Source: Vulcanimicrobiota bacterium (GTDB taxonomy: Bacteria > Pseudomonadota > Gammaproteobacteria > Xanthomonadales > Rhodanobacteraceae). From it: a DNA stretch of 34,603 nucleotides. The position numbers and the translations under genes are program-made. Shown here in pieces: positions 8,761 to 17,209 of the stretch. The stretch spans positions 1 through 34,603 of the forward strand of contig CAJCJD010000146.1 of NCBI GenBank assembly GCA_903970555.1. Direction: 5' to 3'. The first letter of the stretch is position 1. Each line of letters opens with the position of its first letter. The notes beneath the pieces are model-generated. The model was given only the letters and a program-made list of their open reading frames with translations. It was not told where the DNA came from and searched no databases.

Positions 8761-9251
8761 AGGATTCGGTGCATCACGTAGACGTCGGTCGGGCCGTGCT
8801 GGGCATGGCGGAAAGCGCCCGGCACCTGCCCAACGATCTGAAAGCCGTGGCGCTGCCAAAGTCGCACCGCGGAGGTGTTGGTCGAGACGACAAAGTTGAA
8901 TTGCATAGCAGTGAAGCCGGCGTCACGCGCTTGTTGCAGCGAGTGCTCGCACATTGCGCCGGCGATGCCTTGTCCGCGCGCGGACGGCGATACCATGTAA
9001 CCGGCATTAGCCACGTGATCGCCCAGACCCGGTTGATTGGGTTTGAGCATGTAGCAACCCAGTACATCGCCATCGCGTTCGGCGATGAAGCAACGGCTGG
9101 GTGCCGTTGTCCACCATTCGCGCGCTTGTTGCATGCTGAGGTCGGGCGGGTAACTGTAAGTGTCGCCTGCGGCGATCACCGCGCGAAACATCGGCCAGAC
9201 TCGCGCGAACTCGTCCGCGCCGATTTCACGAAGGATCAGTTCGGCAGTCAC
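8757..9251 (-). CDS. GNAT family N-acetyltransferase
   Basis: A 164-aa GCN5-related acetyltransferase. The acetyl-CoA binding motif A is visible as [22 protein letters not shown] (about residues 84-105). The motif B-like [23 protein letters not shown] follows, and the C-terminus [12 protein letters not shown] is typical of the family. The substrate is unknown. It begins in an ATGA overlap with the miaB stop and ends in an ATGA overlap with the phoH-like start. It is therefore translationally tied to genes for tRNA modification and rRNA processing. A small-molecule or protein substrate linked to translation is possible but only an inference. Confidence 0.9.
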   Translation of the reverse strand: MTAELILREIGADEFARVWPMFRAVIAAGDTYSYPPDLSMQQAREWWTTAPSRCFIAERDGDVLGCYMLKPNQPGLGDHVANAGYMVSPSARGQGIAGAMCEHSLQQARDAGFTAMQFNFVVSTNTSAVRLWQRHGFQIVGQVPGAFRHAQHGPTDVYVMHRIL

Positions 9252-10600
9252 GAAGCCAGGGCGACGGTGTCGTCAGCCAGTTGTACGCGACCACGTAGCG
9301 AGTTGCTCATCGCTTCGGTGATCACCACGTCGACGAAGTGGCCGATCAAGCGCGGTGAACCGGGGAAGTTCACATAGCGCATGTTTTCGGTGCGGCCGGT
9401 GAGCTCGCTCGCATTCTTCTTGCTGGGCTTTTCCACCAGTACGCGCTGCACGGTGCCGATCATCGCTTCGTTGATCTTCTTTGCGTTGGCGTTGAGCACG
9501 GCCTGCAGGCGGGCGAGACGTTCGTGCTTCACCGTTGCGGGTGTTTCGTCTTCGAGATTCGCCGCTGGTGTGCCTGGGCGCGAGGAGAAAATGAAAGAGA
9601 AGCTCTGATCGAAGCCGACATCGTCGATCAGCTTCATAGTCTTTTCGAAGTCATCGTCGGTTTCGCCGGGGAAGCCGACGATGAAGTCCGATGAGATGCA
9701 GATGTCCGGGCGTACCGCGCGCAGTTTGCGGATCTTTTGCTTGAATTCCAGCGCCGTGTAGCCACGCTTCATCGCGGTCAGGATGCGATCGGAACCCGCC
9801 TGCACCGGCAGATGCAGAAAGTTCGCCAGCTGCGGGACGTTGGCGTAGGCCTCGATCAGCGAGTCGGAGAACTCCAGCGGATGCGAGGTGGTGAAGCGGA
9901 TGCGGCCGATGCTTTCGATCTGCGCGATGGCGTGGATCAGCACGGCGAGATCCGCGATGCCGCCGTCATGCGTGGGGCCGCGATACGCGTTGACGTTCTG
10001 GCCGAGCAGGATCACTTCGCGCACGCCCTGGTCGGCGAGCTGCGCCACCTCCACGATCACGTCGTCGAATGGGCGGCTGATTTCCTCGCCGCGGGTGTAG
10101 GGCACCACGCAGTAGGAGCAGTACTTGGAGCAGCCTTCCATGATCGAGACGAAGGCGGTCGGGCCTTCGGCGCGTGGCTCGGGCAGGCGGTCGAACTTCT
10201 CGATCTCGGGGAAGCTGATGTCGACCTGCGGCTTGCCGGTGGCGCGCTTGGCTTCGATCAGCTCGGGCAGGCGATGCAAGGTCTGCGGGCCGAACACCAA
10301 GTCCACATAGGGTGCGCGCTTGATGATCGCCTCGCCTTCCTGTGAGGCCACGCAGCCGCCCACGCCGATCAGCACGGGCTTGCCGCCCTGCTTGTGTTCC
10401 TTCCAGCGGCCAAGCTGGCTGAAGACCTTTTCCTGCGCCTTCTCGCGGATTGAGCAGGTGTTGATCAGGATCACGTCTGCCTCAGACTCGTCCTGGGTCA
10501 ACTCCAGGCCGTGCGACGCCTTCAGCACGTCGGCCATCTTGGCCGAGTCGTACTCGTTCATCTGGCAACCGTGGGTCTTGATGAAAAGCTTGCCGCTCAT
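9248..10600 (-). CDS. miaB: tRNA-2-methylthio-N6-dimethylallyladenosine synthase MiaB
   Basis: A radical-SAM methylthiotransferase that converts i6A37 to ms2i6A37 in tRNAs reading codons that start with U. The protein is 450 aa, normal for the family. The N-terminal UPF0004 domain carries cluster ligands Cys12 (THGCQMN), Cys49 (NTCSIRE) and Cys83 (GGCVAS). The radical SAM cluster motif [15 protein letters not shown] gives Cys157, Cys161 and Cys164. A TRAM domain closes the protein (about 375-440). The gene heads the minus-strand run miaB-GNAT-ybeZ-ybeY. Its start is divergent from the lytic transglycosylase gene across about 240 bases. Confidence 0.97.
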   Translation of the reverse strand: MSGKLFIKTHGCQMNEYDSAKMADVLKASHGLELTQDESEADVILINTCSIREKAQEKVFSQLGRWKEHKQGGKPVLIGVGGCVASQEGEAIIKRAPYVDLVFGPQTLHRLPELIEAKRATGKPQVDISFPEIEKFDRLPEPRAEGPTAFVSIMEGCSKYCSYCVVPYTRGEEISRPFDDVIVEVAQLADQGVREVILLGQNVNAYRGPTHDGGIADLAVLIHAIAQIESIGRIRFTTSHPLEFSDSLIEAYANVPQLANFLHLPVQAGSDRILTAMKRGYTALEFKQKIRKLRAVRPDICISSDFIVGFPGETDDDFEKTMKLIDDVGFDQSFSFIFSSRPGTPAANLEDETPATVKHERLARLQAVLNANAKKINEAMIGTVQRVLVEKPSKKNASELTGRTENMRYVNFPGSPRLIGHFVDVVITEAMSNSLRGRVQLADDTVALAS

Positions 10601-10841
10601 GGCGTTCGGTACCGTGGATTCGGAGAGCGCCCGGGCAGGGGCGCCGAACCGTGCAGTTTACTAGCCCTCCGGCCCACCCGCCACTGACAGCAATTGGCAG
10701 ATCAAGCACTTGCAGGCATGTCCTGGCGCACGAAATCGCCAAGTCGGGCTTGGCTCGGGAGGGACATGGGGGCACACTGCCGCCATGCCAGTCGCCGTAC
10801 GCCAAAGGGGAGGCGCCGGCCCACAGGCAATCTGCCTCCCT

Positions 10842-11882
10842 ATGTTTCTAGTGACCCTTCTGCGGGTCACGCTTGGCTGCGCCTTGTTACTGGCGGTGCT
10901 GGTGACGCCGGCCCATGCGGGTACCCTTTATCGCTGCGCCGGGTCGCAAGGCGAAACGGTGTTCACGAGCAGCACGGTCGGCTACAAGGATTGCAAGCAG
11001 TTGGCCTCGTTTGCCAATGCGCCACCGCGCTCCGGACCGCGAAAGGCGGACGCCAAGGAGGCGACCTCACTGGCATGGGTTACCGGCTGGGCAGAGACCT
11101 CGGCTCAGCCGATCGCTTTGCTGGTCTCGTCCATCGACAAGGTCCAGGGCGGCGTGGAAACCACGGCGCGCGCATTGCCGGCACCATCTGTCGCGAGCGG
11201 CAAGCCGGGGCAGTGGACCTATAACGAATCGCACGACGCGCTTCCGCCTGAGTTGGCGGCGAACGATCTTTCCAATTCCGCGGACAACCGCGTGTTGACC
11301 GGTGCGGTCTATCGGGTAGTGCATCGCGATGGCAGCGTGGAGTACACCAATATTCCGCAGGGTGGTGCGCAGGCGCGCAATGTCACGCGGCTCTTCAGCT
11401 ATATCGCGACCTGCATGGCCTGCAATCTGCACTCGCCGATCAACTGGGGCACCGTGCACCTGGATCTGACCGATTACGCGGATGTGATCCACGGCGCAAG
11501 TTTGGAGTCGGGCGTCGACGAGGCGCTTATTCGCGCCATCATCCACGCCGAAAGTGCTTTCAATCCGCGCGCTATGTCACTCAAAGGCGCGCAGGGCCTG
11601 ATGCAGCTGATGCCAGGTACCGCCAACGACATGGGCGTGCTCGATGCCTTCGATCCTGCGCAGAACATTCGTGGCGGCGCGCGTTACCTGGGCTTGCTGT
11701 TGAAAAACTTCAACGGGGACGTGCGGCTTGTTGCCGCAGCCTACAACGCAGGGCCGGGCGCCGTGCAGCACTACAACGGTGTGCCGCCGTATGCGGAAAC
11801 CCAGGTTTATGTGCAGCGCGTAGGCGAGTTGCTTCAGCGCTACAACAAGGCGTTGCACCCGCCGTTGGCGGCGAGTCTTTAA
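10842..11882 (+). CDS. Lytic transglycosylase (SLT domain) with DUF4124-like N-terminal segments
   Basis: A 346-aa exported enzyme from the ATG at 10842, which opens directly into a signal peptide ending TPAHA. No good ribosome binding site precedes this ATG, and another in-frame ATG at 10785 is possible. The mature N-terminus (GTLYRCAGSQGETVFTSS) and a second segment near residue 156 (AVYRVVHRDGSVEYTNIP) look like DUF4124-type small beta domains. The SLT family 1 catalytic domain follows: catalytic Glu237 in HAESAFNPRAMS, then GAQGLMQLMPGTA, GGARYLGLLL and AAAYNAGPGAV. It should cleave peptidoglycan glycan strands, leaving 1,6-anhydro-MurNAc ends, in the periplasm. It converges on the degS-like gene. 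Confidence 0.92.
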   Translation: MFLVTLLRVTLGCALLLAVLVTPAHAGTLYRCAGSQGETVFTSSTVGYKDCKQLASFANAPPRSGPRKADAKEATSLAWVTGWAETSAQPIALLVSSIDKVQGGVETTARALPAPSVASGKPGQWTYNESHDALPPELAANDLSNSADNRVLTGAVYRVVHRDGSVEYTNIPQGGAQARNVTRLFSYIATCMACNLHSPINWGTVHLDLTDYADVIHGASLESGVDEALIRAIIHAESAFNPRAMSLKGAQGLMQLMPGTANDMGVLDAFDPAQNIRGGARYLGLLLKNFNGDVRLVAAAYNAGPGAVQHYNGVPPYAETQVYVQRVGELLQRYNKALHPPLAASL

Positions 11883-11920
11883 AGAAACGCTACTGCCTCC
11901 TCGGGAACAAGCGAAGCAAC

Positions 11921-13150
11921 TTACCCCTCGATATTGCTGCCGGTGCTCGATGCGGATGCGGCTGTGGGCGCCTGAGGCGGGCGCTGCGTCACGGTCAGCA
12001 TCAGGTGGAACGGTACGCCGTTGCGCAGGCCGGATACTTCGATGTGGCTGCCCGGTTTGAGGTCCGCCTCGCGTCGGCTCAGGTCGGCCGGATCACGGAT
12101 GTCGTCGTCGCCAAGGCGCAGGATGATGTCGTGCGCCTGAAGACCCGCCACCGCGGCTGGACCGCCTGGCGTCACGTTGGTCACTTGCGCGCCGCGCGCT
12201 GCGGCGCCTGGCAGTCCACTGTCGGCTGCCACCGCTACGAAGCCGTAATCCGCGCCTAGCCAACCGCGGACCACATGGCCGGCTGCGATTAATTGTCGCA
12301 GGACGTTGGTCGCCGTATCGACCGGAATGGCGAATCCGATGCCTTCGGCGTTGGCGGCTTTGCCGATCAGCAAGGTGTTGATGCCGACCAGATCGCCATT
12401 GCTGTTGACCAGGGCGCCACCGGAATTGCCGAGATTGATCGCCGCATCCGTCTGGATGAAGTTTTCCGGGCTGCTATTGCTTAGCTGTCGACCGATGGCG
12501 CTGATGATGCCCATCGTTACGGTCTGGTTGAGTCCGAGCGGATTGCCGATGGCCAATACAACATCGCCCACCCGCAGTTTTTTCGGGTCGGCCATTTGGA
12601 TCACCGGCAAGTTGCCGGCGTCGATCTTGAGCACGGCGAGGTCGGTTTCCTCATCGGCGCCGACGAGTTTTGCCTTGGCAACACGGCCGTCGTACAGCAG
12701 CACCTGGATGTCGTCGGCATTGGCGATCACGTGGTTGTTGGTCAGCACGTAGCCTTCCGCACTGACCACTACGCCGGAGCCGAGATTCTGTTCGCGTCGC
12801 TTGACCGTGCCCACCGGCGCGCCGCCGAACAATTGCTGCATCAGTGGGTCGGTGAACATGCGGACCGCCTGTTCGGTGACCTCTTTGTTTGCGTAAATAT
12901 TGACCACCGAGGGCGCTGCTTTGGCGACAGCATCGGCGTAGGACATGGGCGCATTGGCTGTCGCCGATGCGGACTGTGTCGTCACCGCTGTCGCTATGCT
13001 GGATGCTTCGCCAGGGGCATGTTGCAGGCCGAAGCGCGTGCGCAAACGATCGCCGACCCCGGGCCATACCAAACTAATGACAAACGCAAGCGCCAGTCCC
13101 AGTACCACGAATCGGGCAATAAAGGCGACGATGCCGGCGGCATGCTTCAT
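11921..13150 (-). CDS. degS: Membrane-anchored HtrA-family serine protease, DegS/AlgW-like
   Basis: A 409-aa trypsin-like protease. A single N-terminal hydrophobic anchor (about residues 8-30, no clear cleavage site) faces the catalytic domain to the periplasm. The triad is His140 (LTNNHVI), Asp170 (ETDLAVLKI) and Ser243 (GNSGGALVN). One PDZ domain follows at about 285-392. One anchor plus one PDZ is the DegS/AlgW arrangement, which cleaves the anti-sigma factor RseA/MucA when PDZ peptides sense misfolded porins. DegP/DegQ types have two PDZ domains. The DegS assignment is inference from architecture. The gene is divergent from petA. Confidence 0.9.
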   Translation of the reverse strand: MKHAAGIVAFIARFVVLGLALAFVISLVWPGVGDRLRTRFGLQHAPGEASSIATAVTTQSASATANAPMSYADAVAKAAPSVVNIYANKEVTEQAVRMFTDPLMQQLFGGAPVGTVKRREQNLGSGVVVSAEGYVLTNNHVIANADDIQVLLYDGRVAKAKLVGADEETDLAVLKIDAGNLPVIQMADPKKLRVGDVVLAIGNPLGLNQTVTMGIISAIGRQLSNSSPENFIQTDAAINLGNSGGALVNSNGDLVGINTLLIGKAANAEGIGFAIPVDTATNVLRQLIAAGHVVRGWLGADYGFVAVAADSGLPGAAARGAQVTNVTPGGPAAVAGLQAHDIILRLGDDDIRDPADLSRREADLKPGSHIEVSGLRNGVPFHLMLTVTQRPPQAPTAASASSTGSNIEG

Positions 13151-13219
13151 GTCGTAATGCGATCCGTGGAACCGTTGCGTGGAGTGTGGCGGAGCGACGT
13201 GACCGCCCGTGCGGTTTTA

Positions 13220-13248
13220 TTGTAGGGTGCAAGACCTGAGGCTACACT
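13220..13248 (+). promoter_or_regulatory. Candidate sigma-70 promoter for petABC
   Basis: TTGTAG (13220-13225), 17 bases, then TACACT (13243-13248). The spacing is ideal, but the -35 matches the consensus at only its first three bases. The -10 touches the first base of a tandem 18-bp repeat. It lies about 140 bases before the petA ATG. Confidence 0.35.
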
Positions 13249-13283
13249 AACGCGATTTTTGTAGGTAACGCGATTTTTGCAGG
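13248..13283 (+). repeat. Tandem 18-bp direct repeat in the petA leader
   Basis: TAACGCGATTTTTGTAGG (13248-13265) is followed immediately by TAACGCGATTTTTGCAGG (13266-13283). The copies differ at one position. The pair begins at the candidate -10 and would lie mostly in the untranslated leader of petABC. Confidence 0.9.
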
Positions 13284-13384
13284 GGCACGATCCTGGGGCG
13301 GTCGGCGAAGCGCAACCTTTTTCGTCCGCAATGGCAGAATCTGGTTTCTGCAGTGTCAATGGCATGCAAGTACCGGAGAGCCTG

Positions 13385-13990
13385 ATGGCGAACGAAGTCG
13401 TCGATCCAGGCCGCCGCCGCTTTCTCACCGCGACCACAGCTGTGGTTGGGGGAGTGGGTGTAGTGGCGGCAGCTGTGCCCTTCATCAAGTCGTGGGAACC
13501 TAGTGCAAGGGCCAAAGCGGCCGGCGCTCCCGTCACGCAGTCGCTGCAAAAGATCGAGCCTGGCCAACAATTGATTGTGGCCTGGCGCAGTCTTCCGGTA
13601 TTTATCGTCAATCGCACGCCAACGCAGTTGGCGGGTTTGCCGAAGCAGGATCCGCGTTTGGTCGATCCGAACTCGACCGGCAGCTCGGCGGACCAGCAGC
13701 CGAAATACGCGCAGAACGCCACGCGTTCCATCAAGCCGGAATGGTTGGTGATGATCGGCATCTGCACCCACCTGGGCTGCGTGCCGGATTTTGTCGGCGA
13801 GATGAAGCCCGAGCCGTTCGACCCGAACTGGCAGGGCGGCTACTACTGCCCCTGTCATCACTCGCGCTACGACATGGCCGGGCGCGTCTATCAGGGGGTG
13901 CCGGCGCCGAAGAACATGGTGATTCCGCCCTATCACTTTATCGATGACACGACGGTGCAGATCGGCGTGGATCCTCAGGGGGCTGCGTAA
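13385..13990 (+). CDS. petA: Ubiquinol-cytochrome c reductase iron-sulfur (Rieske) subunit
   Basis: The Rieske subunit of cytochrome bc1, which passes electrons from ubiquinol to cytochrome c1. The 201-aa product starts at 13385, where GGAGAG precedes the ATG; the 36-codon upstream extension was rejected. An uncleaved twin-arginine signal-anchor (GRRRFLTATTAVVGG) indicates Tat export of the folded protein. The [2Fe-2S] ligands are Cys127 and His129 (CTHLGC) and Cys155 and His158 (CPCHHS). Cys132 and Cys157 form the expected disulfide. The stop overlaps the petB start (TAATG), so petA and petB are translationally coupled. Confidence 0.97.
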   Translation: MANEVVDPGRRRFLTATTAVVGGVGVVAAAVPFIKSWEPSARAKAAGAPVTQSLQKIEPGQQLIVAWRSLPVFIVNRTPTQLAGLPKQDPRLVDPNSTGSSADQQPKYAQNATRSIKPEWLVMIGICTHLGCVPDFVGEMKPEPFDPNWQGGYYCPCHHSRYDMAGRVYQGVPAPKNMVIPPYHFIDDTTVQIGVDPQGAA

Positions 13991-15294
13991 TGGCGAACGT
14001 CTTCTCGAGCATTGGTGAGTGGGTCACCGATCGCGCACCGGGTTTGATGCCGGTGTATCGCAAGCACATGACCGAGTATTACGCGCCGAAGAATTTCAAT
14101 CTTTGGTATTACTTCGGTTCGCTTGCCTTGCTGGTGCTGGTCAATCAGATCGTCACCGGCATTTTCCTCACCATGAACTACGACCCGAGCGCGACAGGTG
14201 CTTTCGACTCGGTGCAGTACATCATGCGTGACGTGGAGTGGGGCTGGCTGATTCGCTACATGCACACCACGGGTGCATCGCTATTCTTCGTGGTGATTTA
14301 CATGCACATGTTCCGCGGCATCCTGTACGGCTCGTACAAGAAACCGCGCGAACTGGTGTGGCTGTTGGGCATGCTGATCTTCCTGGTGCTGATGGCCGAA
14401 GCCTTCATGGGTTACGTGCTGCCGTGGGGCAACATGTCGTTCTGGGGCGCCAAGGTGATCGTGTCGCTGTTCGGCACCATTCCGGTGATCGGCAGCACGC
14501 TGGTCGAGTGGATCATGGGCGACTTCCTGCCGGCCGATGCCACGCTCAATCGTTTCTTCGCGCTGCATGTCATTGCATTGCCGCTGGTGCTGTTGCTGCT
14601 GGTGGTACTGCATCTTGCCGCGCTGCACGAAGTCGGTTCCAACAATCCGGACGGCGTTGACATCAAGCATGGTGCGAAGGGCAATCGCTGGGATCCGACC
14701 AAGCCCGCCGACGGCATTCCGTTCCATCCGTACTACACGGTGAAGGATCTGGTCGGCGTAGGTTTGTTCCTCGCCATCGCGGCCTTCATCATTTTCTTCC
14801 AGCCGACCTTTGGCGGTTGGTTCCTCGAGCATGACAACTCGGTCGCGGCGAACAACCTGGTGACGCCGGCGCAGATCAAACCGGTGTGGTACTTCACCGC
14901 GTTTTACGCCATCGTGCGCATGATCCCTTCGGCGCTCGGCACTGCGGTGTGGGGCGTGTTGGGCATGTTCGGTTCAATCGCCTTGCTGTTTGCGTTGCCG
15001 TGGATCGATGTGGGTAAGGTCAAGTCGATCCGTTATCGCGGAACGGGCTACAAGGTGGCGCTGACACTGTTTGTGTTGGCCTTCCTCGGCTTGGTAATGA
15101 TCGGCACCGACTTCACCGACGACCTGTTCCCCAAGCTGTTCGGCAGCGATATCGACATCACAGCCTGGGATAACGCCTTCGGTCGCGTGATGACGCTGAT
15201 CTACTTCGGGTTCTTCGTATTCCTGTGGCTGTACACGCATCTTGGCTGGGAAAAGACCAAGCCGGTTCCGGAAAGGGTGACGACGCATGATTAA
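13990..15294 (+). CDS. petB: Cytochrome b subunit of cytochrome bc1
   Basis: A 434-aa integral membrane subunit carrying the two b hemes and both quinone sites. The paired heme histidines are seen in RYMHTTGASLFF and YMHMFRG, and in FALHVIALP and VVLHLAALHEVG. The N-terminal cytochrome b half and the C-terminal b/subunit IV half are fused, as in proteobacteria. The ubiquinol oxidation site motif, PEWY in mitochondria and Rhodobacter, reads PVWY here (IKPVWYFTAFYAIVRMIP, about 14875-14930). The gene starts one base inside the petA stop and its end overlaps petC by 8 bases. Confidence 0.98.
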   Translation: MANVFSSIGEWVTDRAPGLMPVYRKHMTEYYAPKNFNLWYYFGSLALLVLVNQIVTGIFLTMNYDPSATGAFDSVQYIMRDVEWGWLIRYMHTTGASLFFVVIYMHMFRGILYGSYKKPRELVWLLGMLIFLVLMAEAFMGYVLPWGNMSFWGAKVIVSLFGTIPVIGSTLVEWIMGDFLPADATLNRFFALHVIALPLVLLLLVVLHLAALHEVGSNNPDGVDIKHGAKGNRWDPTKPADGIPFHPYYTVKDLVGVGLFLAIAAFIIFFQPTFGGWFLEHDNSVAANNLVTPAQIKPVWYFTAFYAIVRMIPSALGTAVWGVLGMFGSIALLFALPWIDVGKVKSIRYRGTGYKVALTLFVLAFLGLVMIGTDFTDDLFPKLFGSDIDITAWDNAFGRVMTLIYFGFFVFLWLYTHLGWEKTKPVPERVTTHD

Positions 15295-16030
15295 GCGCTA
15301 CTTTTCCACTATGGCGCTGGCATTCGGCCTGCTGCTCGGTTCGACCGCAGCCTTGGCCGATGAAGGTCCGGAGCTTCCCTCGGCCGGCACCAACATTCGC
15401 GACCAGGCTTCCTTGCAGCGCGGCGCGCATCTGTTCTTCAACTACTGCGTGGGTTGCCACTCGTTGAAGTACATGCGCTACGAGCGCATCGCGGACGATC
15501 TCGGCTTGACCCAAGACGACGTGATGCAGAACCTCAACTTCACCGGCGCCAAGTTCGGCGATCCGGCGATCTCGCACATGCCGCCTGAGGACGCGCAGAA
15601 GTTCTTCGGCAAGGCGCCGCCGGACCTGTCGCTGGAAGTCAGCGCCAAGGGCGCGGATTGGGTGTTCGCGTACCTCAACAGCTTCTATCTCGATCCGAAA
15701 AGCCCGATCGGCTGGAACAACACCGTGTTGCCCAATGCCGCCATGCCGTTCCCGTTGTGGGAGCTGCAGGGTGAACAGGTCGCGGTGATGAAGGCTGCCA
15801 AACCGGGCGACGATCCGCAGATCGATAAGCTGACGCTCGCCCATCCCGGTCGCCTGACGCCTGAGCAATACCAGCAGGCTACCCGCGACCTGACCAACTT
15901 CCTCGAATATGTCTCCGAGCCGGCCGCCTTGCAGCGGCGTCATTACGGCATCTGGGTCGTGTTGTTCCTGCTGGCTTTCACCTTCCTCGCATATTTGCTA
16001 AAGAAGGAATATTGGAAGGACGTCCACTGA
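15287..16030 (+). CDS. petC: Cytochrome c1 subunit of cytochrome bc1
   Basis: A 247-aa membrane-anchored c-type cytochrome that takes electrons from the Rieske subunit and hands them to soluble cytochrome c. The Sec signal peptide ends LGSTAALA. The single heme site CVGCH gives Cys54, Cys57 and His58. The axial Met is probably in NAAMPFPLW. A C-terminal membrane helix (YGIWVVLFLLAFTFLAYLL) anchors the protein and is followed by a basic tail KKEYWKDVH. The gene overlaps petB by 8 bases and completes the petABC operon. Strong nested hairpins follow before sspA. Confidence 0.97.
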   Translation: MIKRYFSTMALAFGLLLGSTAALADEGPELPSAGTNIRDQASLQRGAHLFFNYCVGCHSLKYMRYERIADDLGLTQDDVMQNLNFTGAKFGDPAISHMPPEDAQKFFGKAPPDLSLEVSAKGADWVFAYLNSFYLDPKSPIGWNNTVLPNAAMPFPLWELQGEQVAVMKAAKPGDDPQIDKLTLAHPGRLTPEQYQQATRDLTNFLEYVSEPAALQRRHYGIWVVLFLLAFTFLAYLLKKEYWKDVH

Positions 16031-16039
16031 AGGGACTTG

Positions 16040-16078
16040 TGACCGCCGCGTGATGGCAGGAGCCATCCCCGGCGGTCA
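16040..16078 (+). promoter_or_regulatory. Nested hairpin between petC and sspA
   Basis: The outer stem is TGACCGCCG (16040-16048) with CGGCGGTCA (16070-16078), 9 bp. Inside it is a second stem, GATGGC (16052-16057) with GCCATC (16062-16067), around AGGA. No T-run follows, so it is probably an RNA processing or stability element, or a weak terminator, rather than a classic terminator. Confidence 0.65.
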
Positions 16079-16098
16079 TTACGATGGGGAGATCGTGC

Positions 16099-16719
16099 AT
16101 GGTCCAGAACGCTCGTTCCCGGACGGTACTTGCCCTGTACTCTGCGGCCGATGACATTCAGTGTCATCGGGTGCGGTTGGTGCTGGCGGCGAAGGGCGTC
16201 ACCTATGACCTGATCCAGGTCGATCCGGCCAAGCCGCCCGAGGACCTGATCGATCTGAACCCCTACGGCAGCCTGCCCACTTTGGTCGATCGCGACCTTA
16301 CGTTGTATGACACGGCGGTGGTCTGCGAATACCTCGACGAACGCTACCCGCACCCACCCCTGATGCCGATCGACCCGCTTTCCCGCGCCCGCTTGCGCCT
16401 GGCGGCGGTACGCATCGAGCGCGACTGGTTGCCGGAGGTGGAGCACATTCGGGCCGGCGGACGGCCGGCGGATGTGGCGCGCAAACATCTGCGGGACCAG
16501 CTGTTGTCCGCGCTACCGTTGTTCAAGGCCTCGAAGTTTTTTCTCAACCCGGAAATGAGTTTGGCCGATTGCCTGGTCACGCCGGTGGTATGGCGGTTGC
16601 CCTCGCTGGGCGTGGATTTGGGCCGCGAAGGCAAGCCGATCATGGATTATGGCGAGCGCCTGTTCCACAGTCAGGGTTATGCTCGCAGTTTGACCGCAGA
16701 AGAAAAGGCGTTACGGTGA
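16099..16719 (+). CDS. sspA: Stringent starvation protein A (GST-like, RNA polymerase-associated)
   Basis: A 206-aa protein with a glutathione S-transferase fold. It lacks GST catalysis and binds RNA polymerase to alter transcription under starvation and acid stress. The N-terminal thioredoxin-like half (VLALYSAADDIQCHRVRLVLAAKGV, then NPYGSLPTLVDRDLTLYDTAVVCEYLDERYPHPPLMP) is diagnostic. The start at 16099 is preferred over 16084 because GGGGAG lies 7 bases before it. The stop TGA overlaps a GTG that is in frame with sspB. It follows the petABC operon after a 68-base gap holding a nested hairpin; petABC-sspAB is a common proteobacterial arrangement. Confidence 0.96.
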   Translation: MVQNARSRTVLALYSAADDIQCHRVRLVLAAKGVTYDLIQVDPAKPPEDLIDLNPYGSLPTLVDRDLTLYDTAVVCEYLDERYPHPPLMPIDPLSRARLRLAAVRIERDWLPEVEHIRAGGRPADVARKHLRDQLLSALPLFKASKFFLNPEMSLADCLVTPVVWRLPSLGVDLGREGKPIMDYGERLFHSQGYARSLTAEEKALR

Positions 16720-16739
16720 CCCAGCAGGAACCCCATGGC

Positions 16740-17162
16740 ATGACCTCCAATCGTCCGTATCTGTTGCGGGCGATCTACGACTGGATCAGCGACAACAACC
16801 TCACGCCCTACTTGTTGGTCGACGCCACGCGCAGTGGCGTGCGCGTGCCGACGCATGTGATCAAGAACGGGCAGGTGGTGCTCAATCTGGCCATGCGCGC
16901 CGTGGCCAACCTCGATCTGGGCAACGAATGGATCAGTTTTCAGGCGCGCTTTTCTGGCGTCAGCCACAGCATCCAAATTCCCATCCCCGCGGTGCTGGCG
17001 CTTTACGCGCAGGAAAACGGGCAGGGCATGATGTTTCCGGCCGATGAAGATGGCAGCGAACCGCCGACCGATACGCCGCCGTCCCCGCCAGCACCCGAAC
17101 CGCCCAGCGATGGCGGCGATAAGCCGAAGCGTGGTGGCTCGCATCTGCGGGTCGTGAAGTAA
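16740..17162 (+). CDS. sspB: ClpXP adaptor SspB
   Basis: A 140-aa protein that delivers ssrA-tagged peptides from stalled ribosomes to ClpXP. The substrate-binding core (about residues 1-105) is typical: RPYLLRAIYDWISDNNLTPYLLVDA, then VVLNLAMRAVANL, ISFQARFSGVSH and IPAVLALYAQENGQGMMF. A flexible Pro/Glu/Asp-rich linker leads to the C-terminal ClpX-binding tail GGSHLRVVK, as in E. coli. An ATG at 16740 with AGGAA upstream is chosen; a GTG at 16716 overlapping the sspA stop would add eight residues. A hairpin follows, and after it minus-strand accessory genes converge. Confidence 0.95.
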   Translation: MTSNRPYLLRAIYDWISDNNLTPYLLVDATRSGVRVPTHVIKNGQVVLNLAMRAVANLDLGNEWISFQARFSGVSHSIQIPIPAVLALYAQENGQGMMFPADEDGSEPPTDTPPSPPAPEPPSDGGDKPKRGGSHLRVVK

Positions 17163-17181
17163 TCGCAGGTGTGAGAATTTC

Positions 17182-17207
17182 TCCCTCCTCTGCTTGCAGG
17201 GGAGGGA
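17182..17207. terminator. Terminator-like hairpin at the sspB / toxin-island convergence
   Basis: TCCCTCC (17182-17188) pairs with GGAGGGA (17201-17207). CTGC (17190-17193) and GCAG (17196-17199) extend the stem inside a one-base bulge on each side. No T-run follows on the plus strand. It lies 20 bases after the sspB stop. Confidence 0.5.
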
Positions 17208-17209
17208 AT

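Noticed and set aside
10738..10754. GCCAAG-TCGGG-CTTGGC hairpin in the miaB / transglycosylase gap
   Set aside because: Six base pairs only and no clear relation to a promoter or start; not strong enough to list as a feature.
13240..13290. Repeats near petA considered as a CRISPR or iteron array
   Set aside because: Only two abutting copies with no spacer; no cas or replication genes nearby.
13247..13936. A 229-codon minus-strand frame over petA
   Set aside because: It is the complement of a certain Rieske gene and has no domain of its own.
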